A stretch of 64,000 bases of DNA, taken from an uncultured Atopostipes sp. (GTDB lineage: Bacteria; Bacillota; Bacilli; Lactobacillales; Carnobacteriaceae_A). The DNA is taken from assembly GCA_910588235.1 (NCBI GenBank), contig CAJUOQ010000001.1:1-64000 (forward strand), written 5' to 3'. The notes under the pieces are model-generated. The model searched no databases and was not told the origin of the DNA. It saw nothing but the letters and a program-made list of their open reading frames with translations. Made by a program: the position numbers and the translations under genes. This document shows, in pieces, positions 27,215 to 36,749 of the stretch (position 1 is its first letter; the number at the start of each line of letters is the position of its first letter).

Positions 27215-29205
27215 TATACATCTAACCTTTCTGGATGAATGTCTTCTTCATTTTCTTCTAGTATTTCTTCTGATTCTAAAATACTTCCATCTTCGCCCAT
27301 GGTAAACTCGACATTCTCTTCTAACCATTCACGACGCGGAGACACTTTTGACCCCATTAACACAGAAACTCGTCGTTCTGCTTTTGCTTCATCATCAATG
27401 GTTACTTGAATCAACGTTCGTCTTTCTGGGTCCATCGTTGTTTCCCATAATTGACTCGCATTCATTTCCCCTAAACCTTTATAACGTTGTAGCGAATATT
27501 TTTTAAGATCTTTTGTCGCTTCTGCTAATTCTTCATCTGTCCAAGCATAAATTGCTTTACGATTTTTGCCACTACCAGAAGTAATCTTATAAAGAGGTGG
27601 TTGAGCAAGATAAATTTTACCTGCATCAATCAAAGGACGCATATAACGGTAAAAGAAGGTAAGAAGTAAAGTTTGAATATGGGCACCATCTGTATCCGCA
27701 TCCGTCATAATAATAATTTTGTCATAATTACAATCTTCAATATCAAATTCAGGACCTACGCCTGCACCAATTGTGTAAATCATCGTTGCGATCTCTTCGT
27801 TTTTAAAGATATCAGTAATCGATGCTTTCTCTGTGTTAATTACCTTTCCTCGTAAAGGAAGAATCGCTTGGAACGTTCGATCGCGTCCTTGCTTCGCTGA
27901 ACCTCCCGCTGAGTTCCCCTCGACGAGGTATAATTCATTCCGCTTAGCATTACGACCTTGCGCAGGTGTTAACTTATCCGAAATTAAAGCATCTCGTTGA
28001 CGGCGTGATTTACTGTCTCGAGAAGCATTTTTCGCTTTACGTGCAGCTTCGCGCGCTTCACGTGCTTTGATCGCTTTACGAACAATTTGTTGCGAGACTT
28101 CCCCATTCTCAGCTAAGAAGAAGCCTAATTGTTCAGAAATCACAGCATCTACTGCTCCTCGCGCTTCAGCCGTTCCTAATTTGTTCTTGGTTTGTCCTTC
28201 GAATTGTAAAATGTTTTCAGGAATACGGACTGATAAAATGACGGCAATTCCTTCTCGAATATCTGAACCTTCTAAGTTTTTATCTTTTTCTTTTAACAAA
28301 CCAGCATTGCGCGCATACTCATTAAAAGTCTTTGTTAAGGCTGTTTTTGCACCTGTTTCGTGCGTTCCAGCGTCTCGCGTCCGAACGTTATTCACAAAAC
28401 TTAAGAAGTTGTCCGTATAACCATCGTTATATTGAAAAGCAAATTCGACTTCAATGCCGTTACTTTTCCCTTCAAAATAGCCGATAGGAGATAAAGTATC
28501 TTTATCCTCGTTTAAATATTCCACAAAGGATTTAATCCCGTCTTCATAATAGAAGTCTTCTTCTAAATCTTCTTCGCGTTCATCAATAATGTGAATATTT
28601 AATTTTTTAAGTAAAAAGGCCGATTCACGTAAACGTTCAGATAAAGTGTCATAAGAAATTTTAGTCGAACTAAAAATCTCATCATCGGGTTTAAAGTGAA
28701 TCGTTGTCCCTGATCCTTTTCCTTTAACCTTTTTACGCGTAACATCCCCAACAGGCTTTCCACCATTTTTGAACTTTTGTGTATATTCATAACCATCTCT
28801 TTGAACGGTAACCGTTAGCCATTCAGAAAGTGCGTTCACCACGGCAGCACCTACCCCATGTAGACCACCGGAGGTTTTATAACCGCCATCCTCGCTAAAT
28901 TTACCTCCTGCGTGCAGGATAGTAAAGATGACTTGCAAAGTAGGTATTCCTGATTCGTGCATCCCTGTAGGCATTCCTCGCCCATTGTCTTGAACACTTA
29001 CACTGTCATCTTCATGAATTCTTACAGTAATTTTATCTCCGTAACCAGCAAGCACCTCGTCAACAGAGTTATCGACAATTTCATACACTAGATGGTGTAG
29101 TCCACGTGAGTCTGTTGAACCAATATACATTCCTGGACGTTTTCTTACAGCATCTAGTCCTTCTAAAATTTGAATAGAAGAATCTGAATAATTTTGTTGC
29201 GCCAT
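27214..29205 (-). CDS. parE: DNA topoisomerase IV subunit B
   Basis: ATPase subunit of topoisomerase IV, 663 aa. The GHKL ATP site shows VDNSVDEVLAGYGD and GGLHGVGAAVVNALS, and the TOPRIM domain shows EGNSAGGSAKQGRDR and DADTDGAHIQTL. The acidic C-terminal tail after residue 640 is unusual but short. ATG start with AAGGGATG upstream. parE and parC form a coupled two-gene operon ending in a strong terminator. Confidence 0.96.
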   Translation of the reverse strand: MAQQNYSDSSIQILEGLDAVRKRPGMYIGSTDSRGLHHLVYEIVDNSVDEVLAGYGDKITVRIHEDDSVSVQDNGRGMPTGMHESGIPTLQVIFTILHAGGKFSEDGGYKTSGGLHGVGAAVVNALSEWLTVTVQRDGYEYTQKFKNGGKPVGDVTRKKVKGKGSGTTIHFKPDDEIFSSTKISYDTLSERLRESAFLLKKLNIHIIDEREEDLEEDFYYEDGIKSFVEYLNEDKDTLSPIGYFEGKSNGIEVEFAFQYNDGYTDNFLSFVNNVRTRDAGTHETGAKTALTKTFNEYARNAGLLKEKDKNLEGSDIREGIAVILSVRIPENILQFEGQTKNKLGTAEARGAVDAVISEQLGFFLAENGEVSQQIVRKAIKAREAREAARKAKNASRDSKSRRQRDALISDKLTPAQGRNAKRNELYLVEGNSAGGSAKQGRDRTFQAILPLRGKVINTEKASITDIFKNEEIATMIYTIGAGVGPEFDIEDCNYDKIIIMTDADTDGAHIQTLLLTFFYRYMRPLIDAGKIYLAQPPLYKITSGSGKNRKAIYAWTDEELAEATKDLKKYSLQRYKGLGEMNASQLWETTMDPERRTLIQVTIDDEAKAERRVSVLMGSKVSPRREWLEENVEFTMGEDGSILESEEILEENEEDIHPERLDV

Positions 29206-29710
29206 AAATGTTGCATCCCTTCTACAAATTTAACAACTTTTAATTAAATTTATTTTTGTTTTTATTGAAACGTTTGTTCTTATATAACAAGCATACTCTA
29301 TAAGTATAACACAAATTTGTCAAATATGCTCAGAACAATTGTTAGGTCAAGGTTTCCTTAAGTAGTCATTTCTCTTTTTAATTTTTTCGCTCATAAATAC
29401 TGAACAAGAATACCGTTTTATGTGTTAAATTTCAATCAATATTTCTTACGCAGTATAAAGAAACCCGAAAGATTTAAGCGTTGATTCGAATGATTACACT
29501 TGTTCTCTCCAAAGGATATATCTGTTCCCTTCACTCAGTTCGTTATTTTTGAGTAGACATTGAAACGTCTAAATCCTTTATTCTCGGTCATTTTTAAAAT
29601 AACATTTTAAGATTCTCAAAATCGTGGTAAAATAAACATATCGATCTTCAGTGTTTACTTAGACTTATTCGCGTTTATAAAAAACACTGAATGATAAAGG
29701 AGAGATTATA
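29206..29710. promoter_or_regulatory. 505-bp intergenic region between parE and plsY
   Basis: AT-rich divergent promoter region. A -35 TTGACA (29319-29324 read on the minus strand) with a poor -10 TAGAGT 18 nt further (29295-29300) could drive parE. Towards plsY a weak TAAAAT is at 29628-29633. A perfect 10-bp inverted repeat lies just before plsY. The central 29350-29600 shows no gene, RNA family or repeat that I recognise. Confidence 0.45.
29647..29691 (+). repeat. Inverted repeat in the plsY leader
   Basis: TTCAGTGTTT (29647-29656) and AAACACTGAA (29682-29691) are perfect complements with a 25-nt loop, ending about 6 nt before the AAAGGAGAG ribosome site. No T tract follows, so it is not an ordinary terminator. 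Confidence 0.55.
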
Positions 29711-30316
29711 TTGGCTATATTCATTCAATGCGTGATCGCATACCTCTTAGGTTCTATTCCTTCAGGTGTTTGGATTGGTAAATTGTTTTACCAAAAAGAT
29801 ATTCGCGAATATGGAAGTGGAAATACTGGAGCCACAAATACATTTCGAATTCTCGGTGTGAAGGCAGGCATTGTCGCTTTGATTCTCGATGTATTAAAAG
29901 GGACCGCCGCAACACTTCTTCCCATTTATTTAAATACAAATATTCATCCTGTTTTTATTGGTGTTTTTGCTATCTTAGGTCATATTTATTCTGCTTATAT
30001 TCATTTTAAAGGGGGAAAAGCTGTTGCGACTTCAGCCGGTGTGGCCTTAGCCTTACATCCTATCTTTTTATTGATCTTTGTAGGTGTCTTTTTAATTATT
30101 CTATTTCTATCAAGCACCGTCAGCTTGGCGAGTATCTCCGCTGTTTTCTTAGCGGCGATTGGCAGTTTATTTATCGACGATCCCTTATTTTCTGTTGTTG
30201 TATGGCTCCTTGCTTTAATCATACTTTACTTACATCGAGAAAATATTAAACGTTTAAGAAAGGGTACAGAAAGTAAGGTGCCTTTTGGTTTACGTCGTTC
30301 AAAAAAGCAAGAATAA
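29711..30316 (+). CDS. plsY: Acyl-phosphate:glycerol-3-phosphate acyltransferase
   Basis: Membrane enzyme that acylates glycerol-3-phosphate with acyl-phosphate, the first committed phospholipid step in Gram-positives. 201 aa with about five to seven membrane helices. The three conserved loops are visible: YGSGNTGATNTFR, HIYSAYIHFKGGKAVATSAG and the C-terminal HRENIKRLRKGTESK. TTG start with AAAGGAGAG. Next to the topoisomerase IV operon and transcribed divergently, an arrangement common in Firmicutes. Confidence 0.97.
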   Translation: MAIFIQCVIAYLLGSIPSGVWIGKLFYQKDIREYGSGNTGATNTFRILGVKAGIVALILDVLKGTAATLLPIYLNTNIHPVFIGVFAILGHIYSAYIHFKGGKAVATSAGVALALHPIFLLIFVGVFLIILFLSSTVSLASISAVFLAAIGSLFIDDPLFSVVVWLLALIILYLHRENIKRLRKGTESKVPFGLRRSKKQE

Positions 30317-30333
30317 AATCATTTAAAGCGTAT

Positions 30334-30382
30334 AAAAAACTGCTCGTTATTTGGATTTTTCCGAATAGACGAGCAGTTTTTT
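30334..30382. terminator. Bidirectional terminator between plsY and hslU
   Basis: AAAACTGCTCGT (30336-30347) and ACGAGCAGTTTT (30369-30380) are perfect complements bordered by A and T tracts, placed between convergent genes. Confidence 0.85.
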
Positions 30383-30391
30383 GTTTAGCTT

Positions 30392-31816
30392 TTATAGAAT
30401 ATATTGTGAAAGATCTTTATCTTCTGCAATGTCGCCAATACGATCAGACACATATTTCTCTGTAATTTGAACTTCTCCCATTTGCATTTCTGTTGCTTCA
30501 AAGAGTAATTCTTCAAGCAGTTTTTCCAAAATGGTGTGCAATCTTCTGGCACCAATATTATCGGTCTCTTCATTTATTTTCTGAGCAATACGGGCCATCT
30601 CTTCTACTGCATCCATCGTAAAGTTTATTTCGATGTTTTCTGTTTCAAGAAGAGCTTTATATTGCTTGATTAATGAGTTTTTCGGTTCCGTTAAGATTTT
30701 AACAAAATCTTCTGCTGATAAATCATCTAACTCGACCCGAATAGGGAAACGACCTTGAAGTTCTGGAATAAGATCACTTGGTGTTGAAGTATGGAAAGCG
30801 CCTGAACCGATAAATAACATATAATCGGTTTTTACGTTCCCATATTTTGTTTGAACAACAGACCCTTCAACAATCGGTAAAATGTCTCGTTGAACTCCTT
30901 CACGAGAAACTTGTTGTTGGCCACCTTCATTTCCAGCAGTAATCTTATCAATCTCATCTAAGAAAATAATACCATTATTTTCAGCGAGTTTAACCGCTTC
31001 TGCATTGATGTCTTCCGTATTAATTAACTTGTCGGCTTCTTCTTCCGTTAAGACTTCAATAGCTTCTTTAACCGGCATACTGCGTTTCACTTTACGTGGC
31101 GGTTGCAATGAGCCTAAAGTATCGGATAAATCAATCCCCATTTGTTCAAATTGCGCATTCATAGGACCTGAAGGGGTTTGTTTTTTCTCTTCCACTTCAA
31201 TTTCCACTTCGCGAGAATCCACGACGCCACGTTTAATTTGATCTTCGAGTTCTTTACGTTTAGTAGAAATTTCTTCTGTGACTTCCTCTTCTGGCTCCTC
31301 TTGAGGGAAATTCATTTGTTGAGGATCCATGCCCATACTTTGGAATACTTGACTGAGCGGGTCTGTTCTCTTTTCAGTTTTCTCACGACGAATTCCTGGA
31401 ACCAATGCTTTAGCAATCCGTTTAATGGCTTCATTTTCCGCACGTGCATGCACCTGGCTTCTTTTCTGTCGACGTACAATTTGTATCGCCGCTTCTACTA
31501 AGTCACGCACCATTGATTCTACATCGCGTCCGACATAACCGACTTCAGTGAATTTGGTTGCTTCTACTTTTATAAAAGGAGCATTTAAAATATTGGCTAG
31601 TCGACGAGCAATTTCTGTTTTCCCTACCCCAGTAGGTCCAATCATTAAAATATTTTTAGGTGTAATTTCTTTTTGCATTTCTGGTTCAATTAACTGTCGA
31701 CGATACCGGTTACGTAAGGCAATCGCAACAGATTTTTTCGCGTTATGTTGTCCAATGATATATTGGTTTAAACGTTCAACAATTTCTTTTGGCGTTAATT
31801 CTTTTGCGTTTAACAA
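30392..31816 (-). CDS. hslU: ATP-dependent protease ATPase subunit HslU (ClpY)
   Basis: AAA+ unfoldase that feeds substrates to HslV. 474 aa. Walker A is GPTGVGKT (K66), the pore-loop region KVEATKFTEVGYVGRDVE follows, the intermediate I-domain spans about 110-230, Walker B is GIIFLDEIDKI, and the C-terminus ends in LSQYIL, the tail that docks into HslV. TTG start. Follows hslV by about 20 bp in a xerC-hslV-hslU cluster typical of low-GC Gram-positives. No codY follows, unlike Bacillus. Confidence 0.96.
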   Translation of the reverse strand: MLNAKELTPKEIVERLNQYIIGQHNAKKSVAIALRNRYRRQLIEPEMQKEITPKNILMIGPTGVGKTEIARRLANILNAPFIKVEATKFTEVGYVGRDVESMVRDLVEAAIQIVRRQKRSQVHARAENEAIKRIAKALVPGIRREKTEKRTDPLSQVFQSMGMDPQQMNFPQEEPEEEVTEEISTKRKELEDQIKRGVVDSREVEIEVEEKKQTPSGPMNAQFEQMGIDLSDTLGSLQPPRKVKRSMPVKEAIEVLTEEEADKLINTEDINAEAVKLAENNGIIFLDEIDKITAGNEGGQQQVSREGVQRDILPIVEGSVVQTKYGNVKTDYMLFIGSGAFHTSTPSDLIPELQGRFPIRVELDDLSAEDFVKILTEPKNSLIKQYKALLETENIEINFTMDAVEEMARIAQKINEETDNIGARRLHTILEKLLEELLFEATEMQMGEVQITEKYVSDRIGDIAEDKDLSQYIL

Positions 31817-31834
31817 ATTTAATCACTCCGATTC

Positions 31835-32374
31835 TTAAAGATTTTCAGTAATGATGTTGCCGTTTGTAAAGATATCAATTTCTGAAGCAATTTTTAAGCC
31901 TTCATAAGCAATTTCTTCAGCAGTCATTTCTTTATTATGGCGTTTTAAAGCGCGAGCAGCAGCTAGCGCATAGTTTCCACCGGAACCGACACTGATGACT
32001 GAATCATCGGGGGCAATCACTTCGCCGGTACCAGAGATTAATAGCATTTGATCTTTATCCATCGCAATGAGTAAAGCCTCTAATTGTCGCATGGATTTAT
32101 CTGAACGCCATTCTTGCGCCAGTTCAACAGCCGCTCGTTCTAAATTCCCACTGTATTTATTTAAATTACCTTCAAATTTATCTTCAAGTGTAAAAGCATC
32201 CGCGACGCTTCCAGCGAATCCAACTAACACTTCTCCATGATATATTTTTCGAATTTTACGCGCAGTCCCTTTCATAATGACTGACTCACCCATTGTTACT
32301 TGACCGTCACCAGCCATAGCTGTTTCGCCATTATGTTGTACCGCTAATATAGTTGTAGCGTGAAACTTCATCAT
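31835..32374 (-). CDS. hslV: ATP-dependent protease peptidase subunit HslV (ClpQ)
   Basis: Proteasome-like threonine peptidase, 179 aa. The active-site motif TTILAVQHNG starts at T7 after a short MMKFHA extension, which must be trimmed to expose the N-terminal threonine. Other core motifs are AMAGDGQVTMG and GSGGNYALAAARAL. Start ATG-ATG after GGAGGAG. Operon with hslU, together making the HslUV degradation complex. Confidence 0.96.
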   Translation of the reverse strand: MMKFHATTILAVQHNGETAMAGDGQVTMGESVIMKGTARKIRKIYHGEVLVGFAGSVADAFTLEDKFEGNLNKYSGNLERAAVELAQEWRSDKSMRQLEALLIAMDKDQMLLISGTGEVIAPDDSVISVGSGGNYALAAARALKRHNKEMTAEEIAYEGLKIASEIDIFTNGNIITENL

Positions 32375-32455
32375 TCTATCTCCTCCGTATCAAACATTCA
32401 ATTCTTGTAAAATATGTCTCTATTTTCATCATAACATCCCGCTACACCGAAAAAA

Positions 32456-33358
32456 TCAGGCGCGCGGATGAAATTTACTATAATCTTTTAATAAATGATC
32501 CTTTGTTACATGCGTATAAATTTGTGTAGACGATAAACTTTTATGTCCAAGGAGTTCTTGAACGGTTCGCATGTCTGCTCCATTATCCAATAAATGGGTC
32601 GCAAAAGAGTGGCGCAATTTATGGGGATGAATAGAGGAAGTTAAACTGGTTTGTTTAATTAATTGATTCAAAGCATATTGAATACCCGACACTGAAATGT
32701 GGTCGCCATATTGACTAATCAATAAATATTCATGATCTTTTTGGTATTTTTTCATCAGCGGCGTGCGGCAGTTTTCAATATAATTTTCAATCGCAATGCG
32801 AGCATACTCGCCAAAAGGGACATAACGTTCGCGGTTTCCTTTTCCGAGTACTAATAGCACACCTAAATCTAAATCCACATCTTCTACTTTCAATGCTTGA
32901 CACTCACTCACGCGGATACCTGTACCATATAAAATTTCAAGAATCGCATTGTCTCGGAAATCTAAAGATTCAGTCCCTGCGGCTGCTTCGAATAATTTTT
33001 GAATCTCTTCATCATAAAAGAAATTCGGTAAACGTAAACCGGTCTTCTTTAAATGTAAATAAGAAAAAGGATTTTCAGAAATAAATTGATGACTGAGTAA
33101 ATATTGATAAAAAGCTCGTAAACTTGAAATTTTTCTTGAAATGGATGGACGACTATATTGCTCATCCGTTAAGCGACTTAAATAAATACGTGCATCTGAA
33201 AGTTCTACTTTTTTTAAATCCTCATCGCCTGTTTCTTTTAAAAATTCAAGAAAATGATAAATATCTTCAGCATAAGCTTCTTTCGTCAAATCTGAATAAT
33301 TTCTTTCATGGGTCAAGTAATTCATAAATTCGTTGACTAACTCTTCATTCTTATTCAT
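32456..33358 (-). CDS. xerC: Tyrosine recombinase XerC
   Basis: Site-specific recombinase that resolves chromosome dimers at dif. 300 aa with an N-terminal SAM-like core-binding domain and a catalytic domain holding the full set R149, K173, H246, R249, H272 and the nucleophile Y281 (TQIYTHV). The ATG at 33358 is used because GGAG lies seven nt upstream. The in-frame TTG at 33370 overlaps that site. Position next to hslVU and topA identifies it as the housekeeping XerC (CodV) rather than a phage integrase. Confidence 0.93.
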   Translation of the reverse strand: MNKNEELVNEFMNYLTHERNYSDLTKEAYAEDIYHFLEFLKETGDEDLKKVELSDARIYLSRLTDEQYSRPSISRKISSLRAFYQYLLSHQFISENPFSYLHLKKTGLRLPNFFYDEEIQKLFEAAAGTESLDFRDNAILEILYGTGIRVSECQALKVEDVDLDLGVLLVLGKGNRERYVPFGEYARIAIENYIENCRTPLMKKYQKDHEYLLISQYGDHISVSGIQYALNQLIKQTSLTSSIHPHKLRHSFATHLLDNGADMRTVQELLGHKSLSSTQIYTHVTKDHLLKDYSKFHPRA

Positions 33359-33465
33359 TTTTATCTCCAAGCTTTCTAAAGATTTCTCAGTCGTTTTTGT
33401 CTACCTCCCTATTTTAGCATAGATTTAAAAAAACTCGATAAAAACATATTGAAAGATTTATGAAT

Positions 33466-33502
33466 AAAAAACGCTGATTCAAAAAATAATCAGCGTTTTT
33501 TA
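33466..33502 (-). terminator. Terminator behind topA
   Basis: AAAAAACGCTGATT pairs with AATCAGCGTTTTTT across an 8-nt loop; T tract on the minus strand. Confidence 0.85.
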
Positions 33503-33512
33503 AACTATTCAT

Positions 33513-35579
33513 TTATTTTTGTGGCTCTTCTTCATAATCACAATTTGAACATTTTACTTGTGTTTGTTTTCGTGTGCGTTTCTCGACTAAATACTCAGCA
33601 CATTTTGGACAATCTCTGCCAATTGGCTTGTCCCATGAAGAGAAATCACAATCTGGATATCGCTCACAGCCGTAAAACAAACGGTTCTTTTTCGTTTTAC
33701 GCTCGACAACTTCTCCTTTGCCACATGTTGGACACGTAACCCCGATCTTTTTAAGAATCGGTTTCGTATTCCGACAATCTGGGAAATTCGAACAAGCATA
33801 AAACTTACCGTAGCGGCCCATTTTAATGACCATTGGATGACCACATTTTTCACAGTCAAAGCCGGCCGGTTCGTCTCGAATCTCTATTTCTTCCATCTCT
33901 TCTTCTGCTTTTTCGACTTCTTGATTAAAAGGTTGGTAGAAATCATCAATTAATTTCACCCAATCTTGTTTTCCTTCTTCAATCTCATCTAATTGCTCTT
34001 CCATTTCTGCTGTAAATTTAACATCTACAATCTCAGGGAAGTATTCAGCAATTAAATCATTCACGATTTCACCAAGTTCGGTTGGTTCGAAGCGACGATT
34101 GTTCATCGTCACATAATAACGTCTTCGTAAAGTATTCAATGTTGGAGCGTATGTGGACGGTCGTCCTACCCCATTTTCTTCTAATGCTTTGACTAAAGTC
34201 GCTTCACTATATCTTGCAGGCGGTTGTGTAAAGTGTTGTTTTGGATCAAGCTTTAATAACTTTACATTTTCTCCTTTTTCTAAATCAGGCAAGATATTAT
34301 CTTTCTCACTGTTGCTGTCTTTATAGACTTTTTGATAACCAGCAAAGGCTAATTGTGAACCATTAGCACGGAAAATAACGCCGTTCTGTTCCAAATCAAC
34401 ACGCATTGTGTTATATACTGCTGCTTTCATTTGGCTTGCCATGAATCGATTCCAAATTAGTTGATATAAACGAAATTGGTCTTTTGATAGGTATTTTTTA
34501 ATCGAAGCCGGTGTACGTTTCGCACTTGTTGGACGTACCGCTTCGTGCGCATCTTGTGCATTTTCAGTATTTGAGGTCGCTTTTTTAGCCCCTACATATT
34601 CTTTTCCATATTCTTCTTCAATATAGTCAATCGCTTCGTTTCGTGCAAGATTTGAAATACGAGTCGAATCGGTACGCATATAGGTAATTAATCCTGTGGT
34701 TTGATTTCTTTGGATTGAAACTCCTTCATATAGTTGTTGGGCAGTACTCATTGTTTTATTGGTACGGAAGTTTAATCGATTAGCAGCTTCCTGTTGTAGC
34801 GTACTTGTGGTGAAAGGTTTCTTTGGATTCCGTCTTCTTTTACTACGTTTCACTTCTTGAACCGCAAAAGGTTGTTTTTGGTCGATTTTTTCTAAGACTT
34901 CTGAGACTTTTTCTTGGTTTGGTAAATCCACTTTCTTCGCATCAAAACCATGGAACGCAGCCTCAAATTGTTGCTTATCTTTTTCAAAATCACCTGTAAT
35001 AGACCAGTATTCCTCTGGTTTAAAGTTTCTTATTTCTTTCTCGCGGTCAATAATAATTTTTAGTGCTACCGACTGTACACGACCAGCACTTAATCCATTC
35101 TTTACCTTTTTCCATAAAATCGGACTGATTTTATAACCAACAATTCGGTCTAAAATACGACGACCTTGTTGGGCATCGACTAAATCTTTATTAATTGTAC
35201 GAGGTGTTTTAAACGCATCTTTTACTGCATCTTTTGTGATCTCATTAAACACCACGCGATTTTCAGCATCTTCTTCTAGTTTTAACGCATGACCTAAATG
35301 CCATGCAATAGCTTCCCCTTCACGGTCCGGGTCGGCTGCGAGGTATACTTTTTCAGCTTTTTTTGCATATTTTCTTAAATCTTTTAAGACAGGACCTTTT
35401 CCTCGAATAGTAATATAATCAGGCTCATAATTGTTTTCAAAATCAATGGCCATACGACTTTTAGGTAAATCTCTGACATGGCCTAAACTGGCGACCACTT
35501 TATAATTTTTACCTAAGTATTTTTCAATGGTCTTCCCTTTAGCTGGTGACTCTACAATGACTAAATACTTAAAAGCCAA
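33513..35579 (-). CDS. topA: DNA topoisomerase I
   Basis: Type IA topoisomerase that relaxes negative supercoils. 688 aa. The TOPRIM domain begins VIVESPAKGKTIEKYLG and has the metal-binding ADPDREGEAIAWHL. The catalytic tyrosine is Y300 in GLITYMRTDS. Three C-terminal zinc-ribbon modules (CEKCG..C..C, CPTCG..C..C, CPKC..CSNC) bind DNA. TTG start with AAGGAG upstream. Gene order dprA-topA-xerC-hslVU matches other Lactobacillales. Confidence 0.97.
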   Translation of the reverse strand: MAFKYLVIVESPAKGKTIEKYLGKNYKVVASLGHVRDLPKSRMAIDFENNYEPDYITIRGKGPVLKDLRKYAKKAEKVYLAADPDREGEAIAWHLGHALKLEEDAENRVVFNEITKDAVKDAFKTPRTINKDLVDAQQGRRILDRIVGYKISPILWKKVKNGLSAGRVQSVALKIIIDREKEIRNFKPEEYWSITGDFEKDKQQFEAAFHGFDAKKVDLPNQEKVSEVLEKIDQKQPFAVQEVKRSKRRRNPKKPFTTSTLQQEAANRLNFRTNKTMSTAQQLYEGVSIQRNQTTGLITYMRTDSTRISNLARNEAIDYIEEEYGKEYVGAKKATSNTENAQDAHEAVRPTSAKRTPASIKKYLSKDQFRLYQLIWNRFMASQMKAAVYNTMRVDLEQNGVIFRANGSQLAFAGYQKVYKDSNSEKDNILPDLEKGENVKLLKLDPKQHFTQPPARYSEATLVKALEENGVGRPSTYAPTLNTLRRRYYVTMNNRRFEPTELGEIVNDLIAEYFPEIVDVKFTAEMEEQLDEIEEGKQDWVKLIDDFYQPFNQEVEKAEEEMEEIEIRDEPAGFDCEKCGHPMVIKMGRYGKFYACSNFPDCRNTKPILKKIGVTCPTCGKGEVVERKTKKNRLFYGCERYPDCDFSSWDKPIGRDCPKCAEYLVEKRTRKQTQVKCSNCDYEEEPQK

Positions 35580-35757
35580 ACTAAAACTCCTTCCTACTGG
35601 AACATTTTTACATTCTGGTTGTTATTTATTTTGAATATTTTCTAAACAAATTTGTATCTTTCGTAAATCGTTACATATCATAGGACAATTGAAATCATTT
35701 TGTCAACTTTTTTACAAAATATTTTTAATGTGCTGTAAAATAAAAGAACAGTTTCTA

Positions 35758-36669
35758 CTATATAAAGAACCATTCTTTCAGGATATCTCCGCTGTCTTGA
35801 GTCAAAATTGCGCCTAGTTGAATTAAGCGGTGGTTCCCTGCTCGGTTTTCTTCGAAGATAGAACCAGGTACTGCAAAAACATCGCGCCCTTCATCAAGGG
35901 CATTGTAAGCAGTAATTAAACTTCCACTTCGTTTCTTTGCCTCAACGACTAGCACGCCTCGACTCAGTCCGGCTATTATACGATTTCGTTCAGGAAAATG
36001 AAACTTTAACGGCTTAGACCCCATTGGATATTCACTGATCACGAGATGTTCTTCGCTTAAAAATTCTTGAAGCGATCGATTAGCATAAGGATAAAAAACA
36101 TCTAAGCCGGTACCGATTACTCCCACAGTTTGTCCCTTATTTTTCAAACTATGCACATGAGCTTCTGTGTCAATCCCTTTAGCCAATCCACTGACTATTG
36201 CGATTTCTTGTTTACTCTGATGGATAATGTCTTTTACAATGTGAGCAACCACTTCTTTCCCATAAGACGTATCTGCGCGGGCACCCACCACGCCTAACCA
36301 CGTTTTCTTTTTTAACCATTCGATTTGCCCTTTATAAAATAAAACAACGGGCGGCGCATAAATTTGTTTTAAAGGATCTGGATATTCCGCAGATAACAGA
36401 TGGATCCACTCAATATTATTTTCTTTGTAACGGATCATTTCTTCTTCAATCGAAAGATCATTTAAAAAAGACAGAAAAAAAGCTTTCTTTTTCATGGAAA
36501 GCTTTTTGATATTGTTGGCCTGTTCGAGTACTTTCTCATCGATCTCTTCCTTAAAATGGTCCACGACCAACTCAACAAATAAACTGTATTTTTCTGTTGC
36601 TTGTAAAGACGGATACACACCAATCGCAAACATAATTTCATCAATCGACAAATCTTTAATCATTTTCAT
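35758..36669 (-). CDS. dprA: DNA-processing protein DprA (Smf)
   Basis: Loads RecA on incoming single-stranded DNA during natural transformation. About 303 aa. Rossmann-like core with GVVGARADTSYGKEV, SGLAKGIDTEAHVHSL, GTGLDVFYPYANRSL, and FPERNRIIAGLSRGVLVVEA. The N-terminal helical region of about 100 residues is present, but no C-terminal winged helix is obvious. Start uncertain among GTG 36672, ATG 36669 and ATG 36663; AAAGGTGA precedes them. DprA is widespread even in bacteria not known to be competent. Confidence 0.93.
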   Translation of the reverse strand: MKMIKDLSIDEIMFAIGVYPSLQATEKYSLFVELVVDHFKEEIDEKVLEQANNIKKLSMKKKAFFLSFLNDLSIEEEMIRYKENNIEWIHLLSAEYPDPLKQIYAPPVVLFYKGQIEWLKKKTWLGVVGARADTSYGKEVVAHIVKDIIHQSKQEIAIVSGLAKGIDTEAHVHSLKNKGQTVGVIGTGLDVFYPYANRSLQEFLSEEHLVISEYPMGSKPLKFHFPERNRIIAGLSRGVLVVEAKKRSGSLITAYNALDEGRDVFAVPGSIFEENRAGNHRLIQLGAILTQDSGDILKEWFFI

Positions 36670-36749
36670 CACTCACCTTTATTTTTTTAAACCCTCTATA
36701 ATATATATTTGCATAAAAGTGAGAATTTCATTTTTTAAATGGAAAAAGT

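Noticed and set aside
32456..33358. Tyrosine recombinase as a prophage integrase
   Set aside because: It lies in the conserved topA-xerC-hslVU cluster far from the prophage and matches XerC in size and motifs.
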